A stretch of 64,000 nt of DNA from Dryas octopetala. Its lineage: Eukaryota > Streptophyta > Magnoliopsida > Rosales > Rosaceae. A program made the translations under genes and the position numbers. Each line of letters starts with the position of its first letter. The first letter of the stretch is position 1. Location: contig OY992838.1 in the NCBI GenBank assembly GCA_963921425.1, forward strand, positions 11,718,001 through 11,782,000. The letters are read 5' to 3'. The notes beneath the pieces were generated by a model that was given only the letters and a program-made list of their open reading frames with translations, did not search any database and was not told where the DNA came from. Shown here in pieces: positions 33,837 through 46,420 of this stretch.

Positions 33837-34414
33837 CCTAGACTCTATAACAAAAGTACAAAACACAACATAACATACATTAATAATTATTTAACTCAAA
33901 CCTTAGACTCTACAACATAACATAGTCAACATACATTAATCATCACATATTGGTAGCAAGCATTTGATACATACTAACTTACTAAGCAGATTAATCATGC
34001 ATTATAATTTATAACTTATATTATAAACAGATTAATTATACATTATAATTTATAACTTATAGTGGTTGCTTATAAATTTATACTTACACGTTGATAAATT
34101 ATAGTCTTATACAATATACACTCAGCATTCAACAATATCAATATGTATTATGTATTTATGTATAGTTGTATACACTCAGGCACTCAGCATTCAACAATTG
34201 CATACACTCAGCAAGTCAGCATTCAACAATACACTTTAGAAGTTTAGAGTCTTAGACTTAGTAACTAACCACTTCAGCAATGCAGCAATGCAGCAATCCA
34301 GCAAGCACTCCCTACTTCAGCAAGCACTCATCAACTAGTTCCTACAATACAAAATTATTCACATTGTTAGCAAATCAGCAATCAATCATAAACATTAAAC
34401 AATGTGAATTGAAA

Positions 34415-34785
34415 CCTAAAACCCCTTAATTTTAAAGTTTAAAAGTTTAAACCCCAAAAAACCCAGTTTCCCGAAACCATAAAACCCTAAAATTCCAAGT
34501 CGAACTTTCAATTCATGATTGAATTGAACTAATTTAAACTTTTAAAGTCCAAACACCCCCAATTTAAAACCCCAGAAGCCCCAATTTTCCGAAACCCTAA
34601 AACCCCCAATTTTTAAAAACCCTAAAATTCCAATGTGAAATTTCAATTCATATATCACGAATTGAATTGATTTAAAAGTTTAAAAACCAAAAACCCCCAA
34701 TTTTAAACCCTAGAAGCCCCAATTTCCCGAAACTCTAAACCCCCAATTTTAAAAACCCTAAAATTGTAATTCAAAATTTACATGT
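34415..34785 (-). repeat. three degenerate tandem copies of a 120-140 bp unit
   Basis: Each copy has CCGAAAC near its middle (34471, 34589, 34727) followed by AAACCCTAAAATT and a gapped TTCAATTCA. The AAACCCTAAA strings resemble telomere repeats or interstitial telo-boxes but are not an array. The block lies in the leader part of the hAT element. Confidence 0.6.
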
Positions 34786-34930
34786 TGTGGTGATCTTACC
34801 TCTGGTGGTGGTGGCGTTTGGAACTTTGGAGTTTGGATGTTATGGTAGTTAGGGCTGGGTTCGACTTGTGGTGGTCTCAGATGAACAGAAAGAGAAGAGA
34901 CAGAGGGAGATCGCAGAGAAAAAAGACAAA

Positions 34931-35214
34931 GAAGAGAGATGAGAGATGAGAGAATAGAAGATAGATGAGAGATGAGAGGTGAGTGGTGGCGTTGAGCGGT
35001 GGTGGTGTAGGCTGAGATGGTGGTTGTGTGGTTTGTGGTGTTACTGGTGTAGGCTGAGATGCAAAGACGAAGAGAGAGAGATGAGAGATGAGAGAATAGA
35101 AGATAGATGAGAGATGAGAGGTGAGTGGTGGCGTTGAGCGGTGGTGGTGTAGGCTGAGATGGTGGTTGTGTGGTTTGTGGTGTTACTGGTGTAGGCTGAG
35201 ATGCAAAGACGAAG
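34931..35214 (-). repeat. 142-bp tandem duplication in the hAT 5' end
   Basis: Two nearly identical copies with period 142 (for example AGAATAGAAG at 34951 and 35093). Purine-rich on the plus strand, with TGGTGGTG and GATGAGAGATGAGAG motifs. Near identity implies a recent duplication. Confidence 0.85.
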
Positions 35215-35805
35215 AGAGAGAGAAGAGAGTCGAGGGTGAAGACCGAAGAGAGTCAAGAGACAGAATGAGATGATTTAGGTTTTTTTAAGGATCTGGTGGT
35301 GTAGGGTGCATGATAAAGATCTTGTACCCTACATCCAACGGTAAATTTTAAATCAAACAAGAAAAAAAAAATTAATAATAATAAATATATATACTGTCGG
35401 TATCGGTATACCGACGGTTTACGAATTTGTCTACCGCCTTCGCACCGCCCCCTCCACGGTTCGGTCATATTACCGAACCGATTAGGCGGTCAGCCATCGG
35501 ACCGGTGTAAATTGGTTCGGTTACGTCGGCTTCCGGTTGCGGTTCGGTTTTTTCGGGCTACCGACCCAGCCCTAGCTACCCTTGATCTCTTTTCCTCTCT
35601 CCCTCTCTCTCTTTAGATTAGGAAGCCATATCATGTGGTACCATAAATGTGGTATAATGACATAGTCCCCCTACCTAAAGTGAATACTACTAAACTTTTA
35701 TAGACTTTTTTAAAGTATAAATTGAACGCTATTAAACATTTATAAAGTTTAGTAGACTTTTAATTTTCATTAAAATCTATCAAACTCCATATTGAATACC
35801 TTCCC

Positions 35806-36277
35806 TTAATCTCTTCATCCCACAAATTATTAGATTAGGTTTTTTTTTAATTAAGAGTTAAATGTGTTTAAAAAAAAAAAGAGTTTTTTTTTTGGCCACT
35901 AAAAAAAAAAAAAAAAAGAGTTAAATGTGCTTCAATGGTGTTAAGTGAAGGCACAGATGTCAATATATGAGATAGGAGATAGGAAGGGAGTAGAAAGTTT
36001 GGGGGACAGGAGATTTGAGCTCGTTTTATTCATCTCTTCCTGACCTCTATTAGCAATTAGCAAAACATACCCTAACCCAGCACTCATCTTTTCAAATTAC
36101 AACAGCCCGTCTCAGTCTCTCATTCGCTTTCAATTTTCAGCTCTTCCTCAATTCCATAAGGTTTGTTCAATCTCACCCTCGCTCTCTCTCCTCAATCACC
36201 ATTGTTAGGGTTTCCCCAATCTCACTTTTTTCTGAAACTTCCACCATTCTCCTGACTTTGCTTTGAAAATCACAGGT
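35806..36277 (+). promoter_or_regulatory. promoter and 5' UTR region of the STIPL1-type gene
   Basis: Contains poly(A) tracts to about 35925, then pyrimidine-rich sequence with CTC repeats at 36110-36200 just before the ATG at 36278. There is no clear TATA box, as is usual for broadly expressed plant genes with CT-rich leaders. No upstream exon is needed. Confidence 0.4.
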
Positions 36278-38929
36278 ATGGATGATTATCAGGAGATGGA
36301 GAGGTTCGGAATGGACAACGATTACGAGGACGGCCAGTGGATCGGCGGCGAGTTCTATTACCGCAAGCGCAAGGAGAAGCGCGTGCAGTCCAAAGACGAC
36401 GTCCTCTACGGCATATTCTCCGTCGACTCCGACGACGACGACGAAAACGAAGGCTCTAGAAAACGCAGGAAGGACCGCAAGGTCGTCGACCTCACCAAGC
36501 CCGTCAATTTCGTCTCCACCGGCATTGTGATGCCCAACCAAGAGATGGAGAACGATTCCAAGCACCAAAACAACGATGATGATAGGCCTGGTCTTGGCCT
36601 TGGTGCCAATTCGGGTTCAGGTTTGGGTTTCAGTAATTCAGGTTTAGGTTTTAATAATTCGGGTTTAGGGTTTAATAATTCGGGTTTGGGTTTTAATAAT
36701 CCGGTGGGTGATGAGGAGGATGATGATGATGACAATAATTTTCTGCCCACGGCGTTTGGGAAGAAGATAAAGGAGGGAGCTGAGAGGAGACAAAAGGAGA
36801 AGGAAAAGCTCAAATTGCAGCAGAAGCAGACGAGTCATTCTCGGAGAGATTCGGAATCTCAAGGAGCAATTGGCGGCGGGGATGGGGGTCTTGGGGAATT
36901 TGAGAAACATACCAAGGGCATTGGGATGAAGATGCTTAGGAGCATGGGATACAAAGGAGGTGGGCTTGGCAAGAACGAGCAAGGCATTCTCGCCCCTATT
37001 GAAGCCAAGTTGAGGCCAAAACTTATGGGTATGGGTTTTAATGATTACAAGGAGACGAAGATCAAGATGCCCAGTTTGCAAGAATTGGATGACGAAAAGG
37101 CAAAGAACAAGCCTTTGCCGGCTGCTGCCACTACTGCCACCAAAAAGAGGCTTTCCTGGAAGAAGGGTGTTGCCAACAAGAGTAACAAGGAGCAGTATGT
37201 GTCTGCCAAGGAGCTGTTAGCCAAGAAGCAGGACGAGGGTGCTGAGGTCTTTGTGCAAAAGGTGGTTGATATGCGGGGACCTCAGGTTCGAGTCTTGACC
37301 AATTTGGAGAATTTGAATGCTGAAGAGAAGTCCAGGGAAGATGATGTTCCCATGCCCGAGTTACAGCACAATGTGAGGTTGATTCTAGACATGGCTGAGC
37401 TCGATATCCAGAAGATTGATAGGGATTTGAGGGATGAGAGGGAGACGGCCCTCAGCTTGAATAAGGAGAAAGAGAGGTTGGAAACAGAGGCGGCCAGACA
37501 GAAGCAGCACTTGGACGGCTTGGAGGAAATCATGACTGTGTTGGACCGACTGGGAGAAGAGAAGTCCATGGGAACATTGACACTGGATTCGCTGGCAAAG
37601 GGCTTTGGTGACCTGCAGAGGAGATATGCAGATGACTATAAGTTATGTAACTTGTCTTGCATTGCCTGTTCCTTTGCTCTGCCTTTGTTTATCAGGATGT
37701 TTCAGGGTTGGGATCCTCTTCGCAACCCCTCGCATGGGTTGGATGTGGTGTCCTCTTGGAAGGATTTGCTTCATGGGGAGGATGAGAGAGACCAGTACCT
37801 CGATATTTGGGATTATTCAATGCCGCCTTATACCCAATTGGTATCTGAGGTTGTGGTGCCTGCAGTGAGGATTGCTGGTGTCAATACTTGGCAGCCAAAG
37901 GACCCTGAACCCATGCTTCGCTTTTTGGAGTGTTGGGAGATTTTGCTGCCCCCTTCTGTCCTTCATGCCATATTGGATATGGTAGTCTTGCCCAAATTGA
38001 AGGAAGCAGTTGACTTGTGGGAACCTCACCGGGACACTGTTCCCATCCATGTGTGGGTGCATCCATGGCTACCACTCTTGGGACACAAATTGGAGGACGT
38101 TTATCAAACTATACGTTTCAAGTTGAGTAATATTCTCGGTGCTTGGCACCCCAGCGATGCGTCTGCATATACAATACTCTCACCATGGATGAAGGTATTT
38201 GATTCTGCCAGTTGGGAACAACTTATGCATCGGTTTATAGTACCCAAGTTGCAGCTTGTCTTACAAGACTTCCAAGTGAACCCTCCAGATCAGAGACTTG
38301 ATCAGTTTAACTGGGTGATGACTTGGGCTTCTGCTATTCCGATTCATCTAATGGTAGATATGATGGAGAGGCTTTTCTTCACCAAGTGGCTGCAGGTTTT
38401 GTATCACTGGTTATGTTCGAATCCAAACTTTGAAGAAGTTTTGAATTGGTATAAAGGCTGGAAGGAACTTATTCCCAAGGAGCTTCATGCAAATGAAAGT
38501 ATTCGCTCTCAGCTTAATTGTGGACTTGACATGATGAATCGGGCTGTTGAGGGTATGGAGGTGGTCCAGCCTGGTCTGAAAGAGAATATTAGCTACCTTA
38601 GGGTGCTTGAACAAAGGCAATTTGAGGCACAACAGAAAGCAGCAGCAGCCCAAGCTAATTTGGGTGGCACTGCCCAAATGGATGGCATTGGTCACGAGAT
38701 GAGTTTGAAGGACGTTATTGAAGCCCATGCGCAACAGCATGGCTTACTATTTAGGCCTAAACCTGGGAGGATGCATAATGGTCACCAGATATATGGCTTT
38801 GGTAATGTAAGCATAATAGTAGACTCTCTAAATCAAAAGGTATATGCCCAAACAGAGGAAACTTGGTCTCTTGTATCCCTTGAAAGGTTGGTTGACATGC
38901 ATAATAGTTCTCTTACAAGGAGACATTGA
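36278..38929 (+). CDS. STIPL1: spliceosome-disassembly factor, TFIP11/STIP family
   Basis: Intronless gene for 883 residues. The ATG at 36278 ([20 protein letters not shown]) is the conserved family start; the five codons upstream in frame begin with TTG. Order: TIP N-terminal acidic/basic region (1-80); a glycine/asparagine stretch with four SGLGF(N/S)N repeats (113-141); a G-patch at about 209-255 ([20 protein letters not shown]); a charged coiled coil at about 395-440; a long GCFC domain in the second half. Family members activate the DEAH helicase Prp43 through the G-patch to release the lariat intron and take the spliceosome apart. The Arabidopsis member STIPL1 (Spliceosomal Timekeeper Locus 1) affects circadian period through splicing. 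All hallmark parts are present and no frame damage is seen. Nuclear by family. Confidence 0.95.
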   Translation: MDDYQEMERFGMDNDYEDGQWIGGEFYYRKRKEKRVQSKDDVLYGIFSVDSDDDDENEGSRKRRKDRKVVDLTKPVNFVSTGIVMPNQEMENDSKHQNNDDDRPGLGLGANSGSGLGFSNSGLGFNNSGLGFNNSGLGFNNPVGDEEDDDDDNNFLPTAFGKKIKEGAERRQKEKEKLKLQQKQTSHSRRDSESQGAIGGGDGGLGEFEKHTKGIGMKMLRSMGYKGGGLGKNEQGILAPIEAKLRPKLMGMGFNDYKETKIKMPSLQELDDEKAKNKPLPAAATTATKKRLSWKKGVANKSNKEQYVSAKELLAKKQDEGAEVFVQKVVDMRGPQVRVLTNLENLNAEEKSREDDVPMPELQHNVRLILDMAELDIQKIDRDLRDERETALSLNKEKERLETEAARQKQHLDGLEEIMTVLDRLGEEKSMGTLTLDSLAKGFGDLQRRYADDYKLCNLSCIACSFALPLFIRMFQGWDPLRNPSHGLDVVSSWKDLLHGEDERDQYLDIWDYSMPPYTQLVSEVVVPAVRIAGVNTWQPKDPEPMLRFLECWEILLPPSVLHAILDMVVLPKLKEAVDLWEPHRDTVPIHVWVHPWLPLLGHKLEDVYQTIRFKLSNILGAWHPSDASAYTILSPWMKVFDSASWEQLMHRFIVPKLQLVLQDFQVNPPDQRLDQFNWVMTWASAIPIHLMVDMMERLFFTKWLQVLYHWLCSNPNFEEVLNWYKGWKELIPKELHANESIRSQLNCGLDMMNRAVEGMEVVQPGLKENISYLRVLEQRQFEAQQKAAAAQANLGGTAQMDGIGHEMSLKDVIEAHAQQHGLLFRPKPGRMHNGHQIYGFGNVSIIVDSLNQKVYAQTEETWSLVSLERLVDMHNSSLTRRH

Positions 38930-40656
38930 GTTTTAGAGAGGGCTTTGAAGAGTTGATGGGATTTGAGGTGGCTCTGGGCTGTAATGGAGTTGGTGTATAC
39001 GGCTGTATGTGCGGTATGCATTATTCATAGATCAAGAACTTAAAAGACTAGCTTGTCCATAAATTTTGAGCTTGTCTTTGGCAGCTGGAAATGATACTGC
39101 AAACTCTAATTTTTTCATTTATCAGCTTAGTTTTGCATTTGATTGACTCCGGTGACCTGGTTGTGTAAATACATCTTGCTAGATATCATATTATCAATGA
39201 TTTTGATTATTTCCAAGTTTAAATTGAACAAACTGTCTTATGATTATAGTGCATATCAACATGCATGCATGGTTGCTATTTGCTAATATCTAAGTGTTGT
39301 GGCTTCTATATACATTTTTAAAATTTGTTGGCTGTCTTATTAAAAATTCTGGCTTTGGGTTCTGCTTAATGCTTATTCAGGTAGTAGGACTGATTAAATT
39401 CGGTAGTGATGTTTATGATAATCTCATCACTATGTTATGTAGACTAGGAATGACCGGGAGGGGGATTTCAGCAGATGCTATTAGTCTATTACTTAGATAA
39501 GTGTTTTTTTTTGGCCACCTACTACTTAGACAAGTTAATTATGATATTTTTCTCAAGATTGTATATTAAAAAAAAATAAGGGCAAGTGAGTAAAGATTTG
39601 TGTCTGAATAGGGTGGCTTGAGAAAGCTATTAGTCAGCTGGGATGTAGACTATGTAGTGTCTTGGGTCAAAGAGGAGTGGTTGGTTTGGGGATTGGCAAC
39701 TTGGTAAAGAGAGACAGATAAGGCGTTACTTGGAAAATGAGCACCTTCAGCCTAATTTGCCTCTACTAGTTGAGAGGATATTTAATAATTGCTCCTTGAT
39801 TGATGTAGTTAGGTAGGCTGTTATTTCCTTTTAGGCCTTGGGCAGTAACGAGCACCCTATCATACCAAACGAGACACAGAAGAGAATAGAGTTGGTATGT
39901 GCGCCATTACTCCATATTCCTATTAAGTCATGCAGTGGACGCTTGAAAGATTATGATATCCTGATTCCTGAACTCTAACACACTAAAACAACGAGTAGGT
40001 CTTTCATACTATCAAGTAAGTACAAATTGGCCAAGTAATTTGCTCCCCACTCTCTGATCAACTATTGCCACTATTAAATCCTAAACTTCATACCCAAAAG
40101 TCTATATTGTTATTATTGTTCCTCTGACAATGACTTGAGAGAGGAAGCTTTTTCTTCATACAAAGCCAAAACCATCTTCTTGTAACAGAGGTCCCCAACC
40201 AAAACCAACCTGTGTGTGTCTCAATGACTCAATGACTTAGAGTTGGGTTTTTTGTATTTACCTCTTTGTGTGGAAGTTTTCAAACCAAAAAGCAATTGTA
40301 TTTCAAAACAAATTATGCATGGCTATTGACCTTTTCTGTAGTAAATATGCCACTTACTGTCATTCTTTAAATAAATAGAACAAGGGGAAAAAAGAGGAGA
40401 AAATATCATGGTAAGTGGCCACTGTGTTTTATCATGCCAACAAAGAAGTCTCATTCAGCCTTTTAGTGAAACATCTGGTAGAAAACTAGAATAAGACATT
40501 GATATTGATTGAATGTTGTTTAACTATGGTGTTGCATGCATTATTTACTCATTGTTTCACAGATGAGTTCCAGCTGAAGTTTCTCTGGAATATTCTTGCT
40601 CACTGTCAGAAATTTGAACGGTATTGTGAGGTCTTGGACCTTGTTTTTGTTGAATA
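38930..40656. other. intergenic, no gene seen
   Basis: Holds the 3' UTR of the STIPL1-type gene, then AT-rich DNA. Short open frames such as 39294-39500 have no recognised motif. Confidence 0.5.
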
Positions 40657-42690
40657 ATGGATCAAAGAACTCAGGTGTTTCTGCTTCTAGTAGTCATGGC
40701 ATCGCTTGTTTTAGCACTAGACCAGACAGATATTCAGGATGGTAAGCTCAATTTAGCTACTATTGTACTTTGGTTAATCGAGTTATTTGTTGATATGTGA
40801 GTAGATTTGTGTATCTGCTCTTTACCTTTCTTGGGGTTGTGTTTCTAGTATTTTTCTTTCTTTTTTTCCCGTCTTGAACGCTTTGTTAAATGCTGGCTGG
40901 TTTGCTCTGTCTTGTTAGTGAAATTACTCTTTTACTGATCAAGAGAGGAAAAACAAAAACATAATCATCAAACTGAACTCCGTTGGAATGGCAAGCAGTC
41001 GCCCTATATTGATGTCTTCTTTATTCTTTTTATTGTTTTTCACCTTAATTGCACCTTCTTCTTATGTTAAAGAAACTTAGACCTTTTGACCTTATTCGAC
41101 ATTCAATATTGCATACCAGGCAAAAAAAAGAAAGACATTCAGTATTTGCATGACCAAGAGTTCCCCTTTACCTTGTTAATTGAAAATATTAACAATATAA
41201 TATGATTAGATTTTTTTTTTTAAATTTCTCTCTCAAGTTCTTAGTGACCTGAGGTAGGATCAATTTTTGTATCTACATCATCAAGTTCAAAAGGCTTCTT
41301 TCATAAAAAATTAAATTCATTTATCTCCAAGTTCTTAGTGACCGAAGGTGGGATTTGTGTTTATCTACGTCACTGAGTTCTAAACGGCCTTTCTTGGAAT
41401 AAAAAAAGGACAGATTTTGTAAAGGCTACATCTGGCTGCAAAAATTAGAAGTATATGTAAATGGTCACAAGACTGAAGTTTATAGTCTCTTCTTTTTCTA
41501 CCATATTGTGCCATGCACAATGTTGTAATCCGGTGTTCAAAGCAAGTAGTTTATGATTATTCTTGCAAATTCCTCTGCTTCAGAAACCATTTTATAGCAG
41601 CTTTCTGAAGTCAGAATTGAATTGCACTTAGTCAGCCAGGAGAGAGGCTCAATTTTTAGAAGGTGTTTTCCTTTTGTTATTTGGATTGGCCAAAAATACT
41701 GCTATATTTTTGGCCAATTCAATTCTGTTCTTCCTCCTTCTGCTTCTTTTCGGTGAAGTTCTTCCACTCTCTAGGAGCAGCAGAACCCAGGTATTTTATA
41801 TTTTTTCATTATTAAATCGTCCTCTTTCTCTTTAATTTTAGGGTTTAATTAATGTTTTCCATTTTCTCTTCAAAATCACTTGTTCTCTCTGTTGTATTCT
41901 CTCTCACAACCCCATTACACTTATCTCTCTTGATTTATGAACTTGGAACACCAATTGTCAACTTTTAATTTTTTTTTGGATTTAATATATGCGTTTTTGA
42001 ATGATCTTTTTTTATTCAATTCCTTCTTTGTCTCTCAAATCCCAATTATCATAAGTTATATATTTTTCTGTGGATTGATGCGTCTGTACGTTGGTTTCCT
42101 GCACTTGTCCAGTAGATTATACTGATATAGCTTCTTAACTGTTTGGTTAATCTCTGTTTTGTTTTCATGTTTTGTTTGTATCTCTGTATCTTTTGACTGT
42201 TGCTCTGTTTTTCGTTAATATAATACTTGCATCCACAGTGTATCTTTAAACTGTTGCTCTCTTTTTATTTGTTTTTATGGGTTTAATGAAGTTTCTTAAC
42301 ACCAAAAAAAAGTGTTATGGTTTTGATCTTAAAAGGGTTGGTGCAAATAGTATGAATTTATGGGGTTTTGGAGCTTTCTTGGGTTTAGCAGTCAGTTTCT
42401 TTGCAATTGGCATTACCTGAGGTTGGTTGTGTATAAAAATAACATTAATTTTTTATTCATTATTAGAGGAGATTGGGTACCTACAATTAGCTATAGTCGC
42501 CAATGCTATTGCTACTTTGCTAGCTAGAAAATTCCATAGGAGCATTGTAAGTTGATGACATGCTTGACTGTATATGTGGGGCCTTGCTTTCTTATGTTTC
42601 ATTTAGAGCTTGATTCTTGTATTTCTGCAATTCCACTCATCAATGGTAACTTTTTTCACTTTTTTTTTTCTTTAGGGTTCGCCTGGTTAA
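40657..42690 (+). CDS. uncertain small spliced gene or orphan first exon with signal peptide
   Basis: An ATG at 40657 opens 28 codons (MDQRTQVFLLLVVMASLVLA) that look like a signal peptide, ended by a good donor GGTAAGC after 40741. A candidate second exon at 42467-42546 has AG and GTAAG borders and continues in phase with a hydrophobic stretch (YLQLAIVANAIATLLAR). A third acceptor leads to a stop at 42690, giving 59 residues. Alternatively exon 1 is a stranded first exon of a secreted or receptor-like gene lost by deletion; its sequence recalls first exons of leucine-rich-repeat kinases, but no repeats or kinase follow. The second exon could be chance. Confidence 0.25.
41235..41396 (+). repeat. 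two diverged direct copies, period about 94 bp
   Basis: The block CAAGTTCTTAGTGACC, then GGTRGGAT, ATCTAC and GAGTTC/CAAGTTC, occurs at 41235-41302 and again at 41329-41396. Unknown repeat, no coding potential. Confidence 0.6.
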
Positions 42691-44531
<1,841 letters not shown>

Positions 44532-46420
44532 TTCTTGATTGAAAACTGAAATCTTACATGTATAGTTTGCTCTATAACATCTGGCATGCTACCTTTGCAA
44601 ATGATATTTGAATTCTAATCTTACGCGAAGTGTTAATGAAAAAACAGATAAATATCATTTGTTTCATTTTGATATTTCACTCATTTTTAGTGTAGAATGA
44701 CGCAATCTCAACTAAATGTAAGGTTGAATATTGCTATGTTTTGAAAATAATGACCAAAGTACAAATTCACCCAAATCTAGGGGAATCCAAAGTGTAATTG
44801 ACCCAACTCTCAACTCTACTATGTTTCCTTGCATTCACGTATGTTTCCATGCCTACCAAGGTGCTCCATGTAATTACCAAAAAGGGTTGAGAGGCATCCT
44901 TTGAGTAAAACGTGGAAAACACATACCAGAATCCAGAGCGTCCCAACACAAACCCAATGTACACATTTACAACCAAAAAGGCCGAAGACAACACAGTGGC
45001 CCAAAACAAGAAACAGAACCTATGCGCAAAACCATTCAACCAGGGAACCACGCAGCAGCGGCAGAGGAAACCATGTGAGTGTGGCGAACGGCAGAGGTAC
45101 AGGCCAGACAGCAACAACAGAAATCACAAACTAAAACAACCCAAACCATACAATACCAAAACTACCGAAAAATCATCAAATAAATCCTAAACCTGCCACG
45201 GCACCAAATTGGAGAGGTTTTACCCTTTTAGAAAGTACCCTCCTTGGTTATTATCGGGGAGGTTTTTCTCATCAAGGAATGGTTCCCTAAAATTCAGATA
45301 AAGGCTGATACAAAACAACACAAAGGAATAACATAATGCAATGCTTATCCTACTTCTACTCAGAAGGCACAAGTTTATATCATCAATTATATTATGCATT
45401 TCCAGACGACGAGATAGATCAGCCTCAATGGCTTCATGCTTGGGTTAAAGGACATCACTAAGCAGGCCCTGTCAAATGGGATGCTGGGATATATATAGAT
45501 ACAATTGCCAATGACCGATTGGCTCCATATATATTTTGGAAAGAGAACATAGTTGCCTAACATAAACTACAAATATCCTCTGGTTCATAAGCATATATAA
45601 GTGCTTCTACTCTTATGCAAATTAGGCCCAATGAAAATAAGTTGAGCAGTTTTTTTTTTTGGTCAACAGTTAAGCAGCTTGTTTATCATTCATTAGAACT
45701 TAGAAGCATATCCTAACATGCAACAGCTCCATATACATTTACGCATACAATACAACCTCTAATATCATGCCTATTGCCTACTACCAGTTAAGTAAAAGGT
45801 TATATCATTCATTAGAACTTAGAAGCATATCCTAACACGCAAAAGCTCCAGTTAAGCCTACTAGCATATCCTAATATCAAGCCTACTACCAGTTAAACAA
45901 AAGGTTAGTGCCAACTAAGAACACTTCAAAACATTGAGCTTTCCTCATATATTGCATCCTCATCCAGTCCACACATGCACCAGGCTTTGTAGTATAAGTT
46001 TGCAGAAGAACTTAACGGTTTCCAACCTGCATAAAAAACAATCACACGCAAAAAGTTAACCAGGGATTCATGAATTAAATATTAATGAATAGTTTACTCA
46101 AAATCTTGTTACACAATTCCAACAGGAGAATAAAAGAGATTTTACATTGACATCAACCAGGATCTCTTGCGAACGTAAAAGAATTACTTGGAAACTTGGA
46201 TTCAGGTATCAGTGCATGGGTACAGTGTACACACGTGCAAGCACATACAAACAAGAATAAAATGGTCTCAACTTTACTTTAAGATATCAAAGCATGTATC
46301 AGGTTATAAGGAGTGAGACTGCACCAAAACATGATGACAAAGTTGCGTTATCTAACTTACTAATAGAAGCTGTATCTACTTTACAAATTGATAACACAAA
46401 GAGATGACTCACCAAGCATC
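44532..46420. other. intergenic with one hydrophobic minus-strand frame
   Basis: A 116-codon minus-strand open frame (44767-45117) has cysteine-rich hydrophobic stretches but no recognised family and no clear promoter. The segment 45683-45905 holds tandem repeats. Otherwise plain AT-rich DNA; the part near 46421 includes the 3' UTR of the next gene. Confidence 0.45.
45683..45905 (+). repeat. tandem repeat, period about 119 bp, two full copies and a partial one
   Basis: The block ATTAGAACTTAGAAGCATAT followed by CCTAACAYGCAA occurs near 45692 and 45811; ATATCCTAATATCAAGCCTA and CTACCAGTTAA recur near 45780 and 45885. Confidence 0.7.

Larger units (their letters stand above)
30671..35574 (-). 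mobile_element. hAT transposon, 4.9 kb, innermost layer
   Basis: A perfect 8-bp target duplication GCTACCCT (30663-30670 and 35575-35582) flanks inverted ends TAGGGCTGGGTTCGG and TAGGGCTGGGTCGG. Subterminal ACCGAACCG/TCGGTA motifs crowd both ends. It encodes a transposase on the minus strand, with a 5' leader that contains a likely intron donor (AGAGGTAAGATC near 34800). Internal repeats include a 142-bp tandem duplication and three degenerate 120-140 bp copies. The ends look little decayed, so the insertion is fairly recent. Confidence 0.9.
30610..35671. mobile_element. short MITE, second layer of the nest, split by a hAT element
   Basis: Inverted ends of about 50 bp share the block TGGTACCACATGATRTGG; the left copy is 30610-30660, the right 35620-35671. 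TA or CTA flanks both sides. Taking out the hAT insert leaves about 150 bp. Its ends are related to the MITE at 59051-59254. Confidence 0.65.
29728..35805. mobile_element. outer Tourist-like element of a three-layer nest
   Basis: The left end GGGGGGGGTGTATTTAACT and the complement of the right end, GGGAAGGTATTCAATATGG, are similar, and TTA lies on both sides (29725-29727 and 35806-35808). Both ends contain related blocks rich in TTTTAATGAA and ACTTTTATAGACTTT. The core was opened by a later insertion at about 30610. The ends are diverged, so the call is weaker than for the inner elements. Confidence 0.5.

Noticed and set aside
34430..34780. Interstitial telomere array
   Set aside because: AAACCCTAAA occurs singly within larger degenerate repeats, not as tandem heptamers.
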